From Hyphomonadaceae bacterium UBA5336 (GTDB lineage Bacteria; Pseudomonadota; Alphaproteobacteria; Caulobacterales; Hyphomonadaceae), in contig DHQO01000042.1 in NCBI GenBank assembly GCA_002408125.1, positions 84,310 to 148,309 of the forward strand: a DNA stretch of 64,000 nt, written 5' to 3'. Position 1 is the stretch's first letter, and the number at the start of each line of letters is the position of its first letter. A program made the translations under genes and the position numbers. The notes beneath the pieces were generated by a model. The model saw nothing but the letters and a program-made list of their open reading frames with translations. It was not told where the DNA came from and searched no databases. Of this stretch, positions 51,946 to 60,352 are shown one piece after another.

Positions 51946-53267
51946 AGCCGCCTCAGGCGCGGGTCGCGCCCGCCGCGCCCATCGATCATCAAGGCCCACA
52001 CAGCCCAGACCAATGCATCGAGCCTGTCTGGCGAGCCAGACATGGCCGAGGTGCCGAAGCGCATCATTTCGCTTTCCAGCTCTGGGAACCGCCCGACATG
52101 GCGCACGCGTCCGCGGGCATAGAGGGTGGCCACCGGTAGGGCCCGCCCGCGCTTGTCGACCCGGGCATGGACCAGCCGCACAGGCGTCTTCGCCCCGGCC
52201 AGTTCCAGCACTTCGCGCACCATCTCCCCACCCTGGTTCGCCTCGGCCACGATGGCGACCGCGCCCACCTCGTCGCAAAGCGCAACTGCCCGCCCGGCCC
52301 AGTCGAGCGGCTTCAGCCCGCGCACACTGGCGTCGGCCAGCAGGAAGCAATGTTCGGGATAGCCGGGCACTTTCGCCCGCCCGACGGCGACGATCCCGCA
52401 GGCATCGGCGCGCGGCCCGGCGCCAGCCGGTGGGTCGATGGCGACCAGCAGATCCTCGAACCTTTCAGGTGCTTCCTCGGAACGGCTACGTTCGAGCATG
52501 GAAAGCGTCCACAACGCACCTTCGGTCGGCTCAACAATTTCACCATCCAGTTCCTGTTGGGCGAGCGCGCCATAGCCATACTGGCTGCGCATCACCGCCA
52601 TGAAGCCCGGCGCGAGATGGGCGGTATTCTCTTCGGTTGTGGAGCGGGTAACCGCCGTGATCGGCTCGGCGACGAGGCGCTTGATCAGCTTGCTCGGCTT
52701 GGGCGTAGTGGTCGCCATGGCGCGAGGTCTCGGGCCGAGGCGCAGACCAAGCTGCAGCATGTCCCAGGCCGCGCCGGCGCCGGGCCAGGCCGCCAGTTCA
52801 TCGCACCAGGCGGCCTCGAATTGCGGCCCGCGCAGGCTCTCGGGATCTGCGGCGGAGAAAGCATGGAGCTCTGCGCCATTGGGAAACACAACGCGCCGGC
52901 GGGTAACTTCATAGACCGGGCTCTCCTCGCCGGGTGGCACGGCCACTGCGCGGATGCCCGACGGCCCGTCGATCATCACCTCGCGCACTTCGCTCAGCGT
53001 GCTGCCGACCAGAGCTCCGCGCCGCGTGCCGCCATGGCGAACCGAGAAGCAGATCCATTCCGCCCCTGCCCTCGTCTTGCCGGATCCGCGCCCGCCCAGA
53101 AACAGCCAGTTGCGCCAGTCTCCGGCGGGCGGGCGCTGGCTGTCGCGCGCGGAGGTCAGGAACGGAACCTGCTCAAACACCTCTTTCGGCAGATCGGCAT
53201 CGGGCGCCCAGACCGACCAGTCGAGCGTTTCAGCCGCCTCGGACGGCTCGGAATTGTCCTCGTTCAT
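51942..53267 (-). CDS. GTA terminase large subunit (gp2)
   Basis: A 441-aa packaging ATPase-nuclease. Walker A is residues 58-65 (GGRGSGKT), Walker B follows in FEAAWCDELAAWPG, and a C-terminal RNase H-like nuclease domain starts near LLVAIDPPAGAG with later acidic residues including LDALVWA. It packages host DNA headfuls. It is separated from the other structural genes by the opposite-strand ParA pair, and no gp1 small-terminase gene is seen upstream. Confidence 0.94.
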   Translation of the reverse strand: MNEDNSEPSEAAETLDWSVWAPDADLPKEVFEQVPFLTSARDSQRPPAGDWRNWLFLGGRGSGKTRAGAEWICFSVRHGGTRRGALVGSTLSEVREVMIDGPSGIRAVAVPPGEESPVYEVTRRRVVFPNGAELHAFSAADPESLRGPQFEAAWCDELAAWPGAGAAWDMLQLGLRLGPRPRAMATTTPKPSKLIKRLVAEPITAVTRSTTEENTAHLAPGFMAVMRSQYGYGALAQQELDGEIVEPTEGALWTLSMLERSRSEEAPERFEDLLVAIDPPAGAGPRADACGIVAVGRAKVPGYPEHCFLLADASVRGLKPLDWAGRAVALCDEVGAVAIVAEANQGGEMVREVLELAGAKTPVRLVHARVDKRGRALPVATLYARGRVRHVGRFPELESEMMRFGTSAMSGSPDRLDALVWAVWALMIDGRGGRDPRLRRL

Positions 53268-53314
53268 GCTGGGCGATCATTGTCGCAGACCGCCCCGGTC
53301 GGATTGTGAAGAAA

Positions 53315-53902
53315 CTATTCGAGGGCGCTCTGGCCGCTATCCTCGGGCGCTTTCATGGCATCGAGCAGCCAGGCGCGCGCCACGCGCCACTGGCGTTTGA
53401 CCGTGGATTCAGACTGGCCCACCACTTCGCCGATTTCCTCAAGCGTCAAGCCGCCGAAATAGCGCAGCTCGACAATGTCGGCTTTCGACTTGTCGATCAC
53501 TGACAGGCGGATCAGCGCCTTTTCGAGGTGATCCAGATCGAGCCGGTCCTGCCGGCCATCGCCAAGGCGGGTGACTAGTGTGACCTTCTCGTGCCGGCGC
53601 TTGTCGGCGCCCTTGCGGCGGGCATGGTCGACCAGAACGCGGCGCATGGCGCGCGCCGACAGGGCCAGGAAGTGAGACTTGTCGGCCCATTCGATATGGT
53701 CGAGCTGGATAAGGCGCAGCACAGCCTCGTTCACCAGGTCGCCCGTCGAGAGGGAATTGTTGCTTTCGGCGCGCAGAAGCGCTGCCGAAATCTGGCGCAG
53801 CTCGGTATAGAGCAGGTCAAACAGGCGATCGCGGGACGCCATGTCCCCGCCTTTCCACGCCTCCAGGAGGTCCTTGGCTTCTGCCTGCTTTGAATCGCTC
53901 AC
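53315..53902 (-). CDS. ECF-type sigma factor (TIGR02999-like) upstream of terminase
   Basis: A 195-aa sigma factor of the Sigma70_ECF/TIGR02999 kind: region 2 includes L-V-N-E-A-V-L-R-L and the H-F-L-A-L-S-A-R-A-M-R-R-V-L-V-D-H-A-R-R-K-G-A-D pattern, and region 4 the R-Y-F-G-G-L-T-L-E-E-I-G HTH. I prefer GTG 53902, which has a GGGAGAGG site five bases upstream; the frame extends 43 codons further without support. It ends 47 bp before gp2 on the same strand, so they can share a transcript. Confidence 0.85.
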   Translation of the reverse strand: MSDSKQAEAKDLLEAWKGGDMASRDRLFDLLYTELRQISAALLRAESNNSLSTGDLVNEAVLRLIQLDHIEWADKSHFLALSARAMRRVLVDHARRKGADKRRHEKVTLVTRLGDGRQDRLDLDHLEKALIRLSVIDKSKADIVELRYFGGLTLEEIGEVVGQSESTVKRQWRVARAWLLDAMKAPEDSGQSALE

Positions 53903-54139
53903 GATCACCTCTCCCACTGCCACGACCATAACGAGCCGCACCCCGGCTTGGCAAACCGAAATCCGGACACCCGGTTTCATGCTCTGTCCAGCAGTTTCCC
54001 TTGCAAAGGACATGCAATTCTCCCGGGACATTCACCTGTTTAATACCCAATTGAAGTAATGGCGCTTTTTGTTTGGCCAGACTGGTATCCAATTCGCATG
54101 GAAAGTCTTTGGCAGGGAGTCGGGGCTTAACAGTCGAGG
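53903..54139. promoter_or_regulatory. Divergent region, sigma factor / tamA
   Basis: A 237-bp gap without a gene. It should hold promoters for the sigma-terminase unit and for tamA-tamB. At 54040-54054 there is TTAA-N7-TTGA, one mismatch from the CtrA consensus TTAA-N7-TTAA; a chance match is quite possible. Confidence 0.4.
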
Positions 54140-55915
54140 ATGACGCGTAATTTGGCCTGGCGAACCGTTTCAATTCTGACCGCAGCGAGCTGCATTGCCA
54201 GCCTGGCACATGGCCAGGATGTGGACATCGACTATATCGATGCGGTCGATGGCGCGTGGCGTGAGACTGTCGAGTCAGCCGTGCCGGACTTCGAGCCGGC
54301 CCGTTCGCTGCTGGAAGCGCGACGACAGGCACGCACGGCGGGAGAGCATGTGCGCGATGCTCTCAATGCCGAAGGATACTTCGATCCCGAGATCGAGTTC
54401 GCCATCACCCAGGATGAACCGCCCCGCCCGCGCCTGCGGATCGATCCCGGCCCGCGCTTTGCCATCGGCGCGATCACACTCAACTATGACGGTCCCCCGC
54501 CGGCCGAAGAAGACCAGGCTGCTCTGCGCGAAAGCCTGACCATCTCATCGGGCGACCTGGCCATTCCGGCAAGGATCCTGGAGGCAGAACGCAATCTGGT
54601 CGCGACCCTGCGCAGTCTCGGCTATGCTGAAGCCGATAACGGTCTGCGCGATATTCTCGGTGACCGCGACCAGGCCGAGATCGACGTCGTCTACTTCCTC
54701 AAAGCCGGTCCGCGCGTTCGCTTCGGCGAGGTCATCGTACCGGACGATCTGCGCACGAGCACCGACTATATCGACAGCCTGGCTCCGCTGGAGGCGGGTG
54801 AGCTGTATTCGCCAGACGCACTAACAGCCTTCAATCGCCGGTTGGCGGAAACAAGGCTCTTCATGCGCGCCAGCGCCCGGCTTGAGCGCACCTCAAGCCG
54901 CACCGATCCGGAAACCGGCGACGAGATCCGCAATGTCGTCCTGCAGATCGAGGAACGCCCGCGTCATACCGGTGCGGTGGGCGCACGCTATTCCACCGCA
55001 GAAGGCTACGGCCTCACCGCGGAGCTGACGCGCCGCAATCTCACGCGCAGCGGCGATTTCCTCGAAACCCAGCTCAACCTGGCGGAACTCGCGCGCACGC
55101 TGGACATCACTTGGCGCCGCCCGAACGAGTTCGGCTATGGCCGCGGCGTGGTCTTCAGTACCAGCTTCAGCGATGACACCACCGATGCCTTCGACCGCCA
55201 GTCGGTGAAGGTCGGCGCGGCGCTGGAAATCATCGAGAACCCGACATTCGCCTGGACGGTCGGAACAACCGCCGAAGCCCTGCGTGAGACCATAGCCATG
55301 GAAGAACGCGACCTGCAGCTTCTGTCCCTGAATGGCGGCGTGCGGTTTGACTTCTCCAACTCCGTGCTCGACCCGACCGAGGGCTGGCGCGCGGATGCCA
55401 CCGTGACGCCAACCGAAGTGTTCGGCGACGAGTCCACCCGCTATGTCCGACTCTCGAGCCAGGCGAGCGCTTATCTGCCCTTGGGGGAAACAGACCGCTT
55501 CGTGCTCGCCGGACGCGTGCATCTCGGCTCGGCACTCGGCGCGGCTGTCAGCGACCTGCCGTCAGAGCAGCGCTTTTACGCTGGCGGCGGCGGCAGTGTA
55601 CGCGGCTATGCCTACCAGGCGGTCGGCCCGCGCGACATGGACAACAATCCCACCGGCGGGCGCGGCCTGACCGAGCTCTCCTTCGAGGCGCGCTGGCGCG
55701 GCTCAGGCAATTTCGGCGCCGTGGCATTCGTCGATACCGGGTCGGTGTCCGAAGCTGTCCTGCCGACCACCGACGACCTGCGGACCGGTGTCGGGCTGGG
55801 CGTGCGCTATGCAACACCAGCTGGCCCGATCCGGTTCGATGTTGCAGCCCCGCTGGATCGTGATGAAGGCGACGACCCGGTTCAGGTGTATATATCCATC
55901 GGACAGGCCTTCTGA
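54140..55915 (+). CDS. tamA: TamA, outer-membrane translocation and assembly protein
   Basis: A 591-aa Omp85-family protein: signal peptide (about 1-26), three POTRA domains (about 60-270) and a beta-barrel C-terminal half containing the F-Y-A-G-G-G-G-S-V-R-G-Y loop-6 motif with the conserved VRGY. It works with TamB in outer-membrane protein or lipid transport. Its stop shares one base with the tamB start. Confidence 0.93.
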   Translation: MTRNLAWRTVSILTAASCIASLAHGQDVDIDYIDAVDGAWRETVESAVPDFEPARSLLEARRQARTAGEHVRDALNAEGYFDPEIEFAITQDEPPRPRLRIDPGPRFAIGAITLNYDGPPPAEEDQAALRESLTISSGDLAIPARILEAERNLVATLRSLGYAEADNGLRDILGDRDQAEIDVVYFLKAGPRVRFGEVIVPDDLRTSTDYIDSLAPLEAGELYSPDALTAFNRRLAETRLFMRASARLERTSSRTDPETGDEIRNVVLQIEERPRHTGAVGARYSTAEGYGLTAELTRRNLTRSGDFLETQLNLAELARTLDITWRRPNEFGYGRGVVFSTSFSDDTTDAFDRQSVKVGAALEIIENPTFAWTVGTTAEALRETIAMEERDLQLLSLNGGVRFDFSNSVLDPTEGWRADATVTPTEVFGDESTRYVRLSSQASAYLPLGETDRFVLAGRVHLGSALGAAVSDLPSEQRFYAGGGGSVRGYAYQAVGPRDMDNNPTGGRGLTELSFEARWRGSGNFGAVAFVDTGSVSEAVLPTTDDLRTGVGLGVRYATPAGPIRFDVAAPLDRDEGDDPVQVYISIGQAF

Positions 55916-58900
55916 TGAGCCAGGAAAAGCCCCCTGCCAGGAAGAAACGCCGCTGGGCCCTTTGGCTCGGCGCCGTCCTTGTCGTGATCGGCACGCTGGC
56001 TGTATCCGCGCGGATCGCCGCCATGAGTGGAGCGGGCCGAGGCATGGTCGAGGCCCAGCTGGAACAACTGCGCCCTGCCGGTCAGGAGATCGAGATCGAC
56101 GGGCTGCGCGGGGATTTGCTCGGGCGGTTCACCATCGAGCGCCTGACGGTCGCCGACCGAGAGGGGATCTGGCTCGAAGTCGACGATGTGGTTGTCGACT
56201 GGCACCCGCTCAGCCTTGTCCAGCGACATCTCAACCTGGATGTCGTCTCGGCAGAGCGCGCCCATATGCTGCGCCGGCCGGAGCTGGAACGATCCGGCTC
56301 GGACGACAAAGACAGTTCGGGGCCGCCCGACGGCACGCTACGCATCGGCTCGGCCGGCATTGCAGAACTCATCCTCGAAGAAGCCGTGACGACACGCCGG
56401 CTCAACCTCACACTTGAGGGCTCGGGCGCCTGGCTCGGCGATGCCGGCGATCTTGCCATGACCGTCTCTCCGCTGGAGGGCGAAGGCGACCGGGTCGACG
56501 GCACACTTGCCTGGTCGCGCACCGAACGGCTTCGTGGCGAGCTGACCTTTGACAGCCCGGCAGGCGGCCTGATCGCAGGCCTCGCCCGGCTTGGCGTCGA
56601 GCAATCCATGTCGGGCGAAATCCGTGGCAGCGGATCGCTGGAAGACTGGACCGGTGCAGCCAGCATCAGGATCGACGACACCCCGTTGCTGACGGCAAAT
56701 GCGCAGACCGAAGGCGAAGCCATTGCCTTTTCCGGTGAGGTGAACCCTGCTCCACATCCACAGCTGACGCAGGTGGCGGCCTGGCTCGCGAGCTCGCTTG
56801 ACATTTCGGGCACGGCCACACCCAACGGGAACGGGCTGGCAGCACTGCAAGCAGATCTGTCGGCGGGCCGCTTCACCTCCAGCCTGGCATTCGAACACCA
56901 GCGCAATGATGTCTGGCAGGGCACACTGACGGCAGAAGCACGCGAGCTGCACCGGTTCGCCAATCTTGGTGGCGCAGAAATCGGCAGCCTGGCACTGAAT
57001 GGCGATATCGTCCTGAAAGAAGGCGTCATCCGCTATGATGGAACTGTGGATGTTCGCAGTCTGGCGCGCGGCGATCTCGCCTTTGCCCAGCTCAGCGGGC
57101 CGCTTGTCGCCACGCGGGACGGCTCACAGGTCGACATCGAAACCACGCTTGATGCACGCGGCGCACAATTGCCTGAGACGCTGCAGAAGCTGCTCGGCGC
57201 GCAGCCGCGCCTGCAGCTGACCGGCACTGCTGACACAGAAGACCAGACGGTCGATATCGAAGCCCTGCAGCTGACCAGCCGGGCCGCCACGCTGACAGCC
57301 TCAGGAACCGCCGATACCCGCCTCGCCGGCGATACGAAGCTGGTTGGCACGCTTGTCTTCGACGGCACGGCTTCGGAGCTTGCCGAGGGCCTCGCACTGA
57401 CCAGCGACTGGAGCCTGAACGGCCGCGAGGATGAGCGGTTCGACTTTACCGTCGAGGCGCGCAGCACCGCCCTGCCCGCCCTCCCCTCACCGCTCGACAT
57501 CCTTGTCGGCGACCGGTTTGTCTCGAACGCAACCGGTACGCTGACGCACTCGGGCGCCGTGACGGTCTCGCGCTTCAACGCCGAAGGGGCGGCGGCTGAA
57601 CTGGGCGGCACGCTCAGCCTTGATGAAAACCAGATCCTGGAGGTGGATGCCGACCTGGAAACACAAGCTATCGCCAGCGGGCCGGTGCAAACCGATCGCG
57701 TCTCCGCCAGGGTCCGCGCCAATGGCCCGACATCCCGGCTCGTCTTTGATTTAAATGCCCGCACCGCGCGGCTGAGCGCACAGGGCACCGATCTCACCGA
57801 TTTCGATCTTGCTGCAAGCGGCACACTGGAAGAGGGCACAATTTCGGCCCAACTCAACGCCACAGCCGATAGTGAAGCCGGCCCGGCAAGTATGACGAGC
57901 CTGGTCGGGCTCGATGGCTCGAACTGGCGCTTTGACGAGTTGAACCTCCAACTGGCAAGCCTGACGGCCACGGGCAATGCTTCAGGAGCCGGGGGTGACC
58001 TGGAAGTCCTGCGCGCCCAGCTCGATATCCGTGGCATCCTGCCCGAAGCGGTGCCGGCGGACACGGTGAATGCAACGCTCACCCTGACAGGCGATGTCTT
58101 CAACACGACAGGTGAGCTGGCCGGGCTCTCGACCAGCGCGGTATCGCTCTCGCGAGTAAGCTGGGAGGCGGACGGCACACCGGACCGGGTGGATTTCACC
58201 ACGCAGCTGACCGGGAACGTCACCGTCAATCAAACCGCCCTCCCCCTGCAGATGGAAATCCTTGGCACAGCTGAGGAGCCGCTGGCCGATGACCGCGCCC
58301 TGGCTTTCGACCTCACCGGAAGCCTCGCGGACCAGAGTTTCGAGACGCTGGAAACGGCGCGCATTGCGCCCTCTCCGCGCGGTGCGGAAGCTTCAATCTA
58401 TCTTTCGACACTGGGCGGCGCGGTGCGGGCAAATCTTTCGGATGCGCCAGACAACCGGCTGGCGGTGGACCTTGAGTCCATCTCGCTCGAAGCACTCCTG
58501 CCGTTGATCGGGCAGCTTCCCCGGCGCGGGGACATTTCCGGTTCGGCCCGCCTGCATGATGTCGGCGAACAGCTCGGCGGCAGTCTGGAAGCAACGGTTT
58601 CCGGGCTCTACACCGTCACGGGTTCCGACGCTCCGCTCGACCTAAATCTTACCGGCGAGTTGCACGAGGAAACCCTGTCGCTGACCGCCACCTCGCAGTT
58701 CGAGGACAGCGTGGATGGCGCGGCCCATCTCACCGTACCGATGGTCACGCGGGCTGACCCGCTTTCGATTTCCACAGCGCCGGATGCGGTCATGCCGTTC
58801 GATATCGACATGTCGGGCGCGATCGCGCCGCTGGCCGATCTCGTGCTCGACCCCGACCTGGCCCTGTCCGGGGATATCGACCTGCAGATGCAGGGCGCCC

Positions 58901-60048
58901 TTCCGCTGCAGGAAAACGGCGCGGAAGGTACGCTCTCGCTGCGCAATGGCGGGTTCGAGGATGCCCGCAACGGGTTGGCACTTGGCGAGATTTCCATGGA
59001 TGTGCGGGTTACCCCGGCAATGCTGGAACTCAACCATTTCGACGCTCAGGGCCGCAGCGGCGGCCGGCTGAGCGGGGATGGCCAGATGTCTCTGGTGAAT
59101 GGCGCGACCAATGTGGAAGTGCTGGCCGATCAGCTGGTCGTGTTCGACCGCTCCGAAGGCCGGCTGGTGGCGAGCGGCGAACTCGGCATGATCCGCGAAA
59201 GTGAACTGATCCGCGTGACGGGGGACCTTGAGCTGGTCGATGGCGTGCTCAACCTGGAACGCCTGCCTCAGGGCGGTCCGCCGACCCTCGAAGTACGTTT
59301 CGACACACCCGATCCCGACGAGGAAACCGAGCCCCAGCGCCCGCCGGTCACCGAACTTGACGTATCGGTGCGCTCACCGCGCGGCGTGCGCCTGACCGGC
59401 CATGGCGTGGAGGCCAGCCTGGTGCTCGATCTCGATATCACCGGCTCTATCGGTGACCCGCTGATCGTCGGCACCGGCCGAATCCAGCGCGGCCGGTTCG
59501 ACCTGCTCGGCAAGCGGTTCGAGATCAATGACAGCTCACTGCGTATCGACGGCGATCCGAACGAAGCCGAGCTGAACATCCAGGCCGTGCGCAATACCGA
59601 TGAGCTCACCGTCCAGATCGACATCACCGGCACGCCGCGCAAACCCGTAATCACCCTGTCCTCACAGCCGGAACTGCCGCAGGACGAAGTGCTCTCGCGC
59701 CTCCTGTTCGGACGCTCGCCGGCTGAACTCGGGCCGCTGGAAACCGCGCGCCTGGCTGCTGCACTTGCAGAGCTGACCGGCGAGGGCGGGTTCGATCTGC
59801 TCGGCGGGATCGAGGAATCGCTCAATCTCGACACGGTGGATATCGGCCAGTCCTCCTCCGGCGCCGTGCAGTTGACCACGGGCAAATACCTGGCCGAGGG
59901 CGTCTATCTCGAACTGCGCTCCAGCCCGGATGCCCCGCCCGGGGTCGCGCTGGAATGGCAGCCGCTGGATAATATCGAAGTGGAAGTGGAAACCGCCTCG
60001 AATGTCGGCCAGAGCGTTTCGGTGCGCTGGAAGCGCGACTTCGACTAG
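55915..60048 (+). CDS. tamB: TamB, translocation and assembly module inner-membrane protein
   Basis: A 1377-aa protein with an N-terminal signal anchor (about residues 16-36 after a Lys/Arg-rich start), a very long repetitive beta-rich periplasmic region and a C-terminal DUF490/TamB domain (about 1050-1377). It spans the periplasm as a hydrophobic groove and pairs with TamA. It overlaps tamA by one base. Confidence 0.95.
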   Translation: MSQEKPPARKKRRWALWLGAVLVVIGTLAVSARIAAMSGAGRGMVEAQLEQLRPAGQEIEIDGLRGDLLGRFTIERLTVADREGIWLEVDDVVVDWHPLSLVQRHLNLDVVSAERAHMLRRPELERSGSDDKDSSGPPDGTLRIGSAGIAELILEEAVTTRRLNLTLEGSGAWLGDAGDLAMTVSPLEGEGDRVDGTLAWSRTERLRGELTFDSPAGGLIAGLARLGVEQSMSGEIRGSGSLEDWTGAASIRIDDTPLLTANAQTEGEAIAFSGEVNPAPHPQLTQVAAWLASSLDISGTATPNGNGLAALQADLSAGRFTSSLAFEHQRNDVWQGTLTAEARELHRFANLGGAEIGSLALNGDIVLKEGVIRYDGTVDVRSLARGDLAFAQLSGPLVATRDGSQVDIETTLDARGAQLPETLQKLLGAQPRLQLTGTADTEDQTVDIEALQLTSRAATLTASGTADTRLAGDTKLVGTLVFDGTASELAEGLALTSDWSLNGREDERFDFTVEARSTALPALPSPLDILVGDRFVSNATGTLTHSGAVTVSRFNAEGAAAELGGTLSLDENQILEVDADLETQAIASGPVQTDRVSARVRANGPTSRLVFDLNARTARLSAQGTDLTDFDLAASGTLEEGTISAQLNATADSEAGPASMTSLVGLDGSNWRFDELNLQLASLTATGNASGAGGDLEVLRAQLDIRGILPEAVPADTVNATLTLTGDVFNTTGELAGLSTSAVSLSRVSWEADGTPDRVDFTTQLTGNVTVNQTALPLQMEILGTAEEPLADDRALAFDLTGSLADQSFETLETARIAPSPRGAEASIYLSTLGGAVRANLSDAPDNRLAVDLESISLEALLPLIGQLPRRGDISGSARLHDVGEQLGGSLEATVSGLYTVTGSDAPLDLNLTGELHEETLSLTATSQFEDSVDGAAHLTVPMVTRADPLSISTAPDAVMPFDIDMSGAIAPLADLVLDPDLALSGDIDLQMQGALPLQENGAEGTLSLRNGGFEDARNGLALGEISMDVRVTPAMLELNHFDAQGRSGGRLSGDGQMSLVNGATNVEVLADQLVVFDRSEGRLVASGELGMIRESELIRVTGDLELVDGVLNLERLPQGGPPTLEVRFDTPDPDEETEPQRPPVTELDVSVRSPRGVRLTGHGVEASLVLDLDITGSIGDPLIVGTGRIQRGRFDLLGKRFEINDSSLRIDGDPNEAELNIQAVRNTDELTVQIDITGTPRKPVITLSSQPELPQDEVLSRLLFGRSPAELGPLETARLAAALAELTGEGGFDLLGGIEESLNLDTVDIGQSSSGAVQLTTGKYLAEGVYLELRSSPDAPPGVALEWQPLDNIEVEVETASNVGQSVSVRWKRDFD

Positions 60049-60080
60049 CCGTCCGCGGACACGAGACTAGATTAATAATT

Positions 60081-60106
60081 GGAAACGCCAGACAGCTTCC
60101 CTAGTT
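60081..60106 (+). promoter_or_regulatory. Possible EcfG-type promoter for the entericidin-like gene
   Basis: GGAAA followed by a 17-base spacer and AGTT resembles the alphaproteobacterial EcfG consensus GGAAC-N16/17-CGTT, with one mismatch in each box. It lies 70 bp before the lipoprotein start. The nepR-ecfG-phyR locus 2.5 kb away makes this plausible but unproven. Confidence 0.35.
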
Positions 60107-60175
60107 TTGACCACTTCCCGCCTCACTTAGTGATCATCTGGACTGCTTCTGGCCCCTGAAAGGAAGGGTAAGAAT

Positions 60176-60316
60176 ATGCGTAAGTTTCTGATTAGACTTG
60201 GACTTGGCTTCGCCGTTCTTGCTGTTGCCGGCTGCAATACAGTGTCCGGTTTCGGGAAGGATCTGGAGACCGTGGGCGGTGCGATTGAAGACGCCGCCGA
60301 CGACGCCAAGGACTAG
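60176..60316 (+). CDS. Entericidin-like small lipoprotein
   Basis: A 46-aa lipoprotein with a lipobox V-A-G-C (Cys20) and the short mature tail N-T-V-x-G-x-G-K-D, typical of the entericidin EcnA/EcnB group. It is a small outer-membrane peptide of unclear role in stationary phase. An AGGAAGGG ribosome binding site sits upstream of the ATG. It is too short to be a full toxin-antitoxin pair. Confidence 0.85.
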   Translation: MRKFLIRLGLGFAVLAVAGCNTVSGFGKDLETVGGAIEDAADDAKD

Positions 60317-60352
60317 GTTTCGGTGGTCTGGCGCGGGTGTAACAGCCCGCGC

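Noticed and set aside
39589..53267. Reading the GTA cluster as an active prophage
   Set aside because: No integrase, repressor, replication or attachment genes are present, the head and tail genes are GTA-type throughout, and lysis genes are 30 kb away, which is the GTA pattern.
52167..53309. 380-codon plus-strand frame opposite the terminase
   Set aside because: Shadow of gp2; no recognisable protein features.
53903..54031. Longer N terminus for the sigma factor upstream of gp2
   Set aside because: The GTG at 53902 has a strong GGGAGAGG site and fits the family start; the 43-codon extension has no similarity to sigma factors.
54040..54054. CtrA site between the sigma gene and tamA
   Set aside because: One mismatch to TTAA-N7-TTAA in an AT-rich gap is expected by chance, so I mention it only within the intergenic entry.
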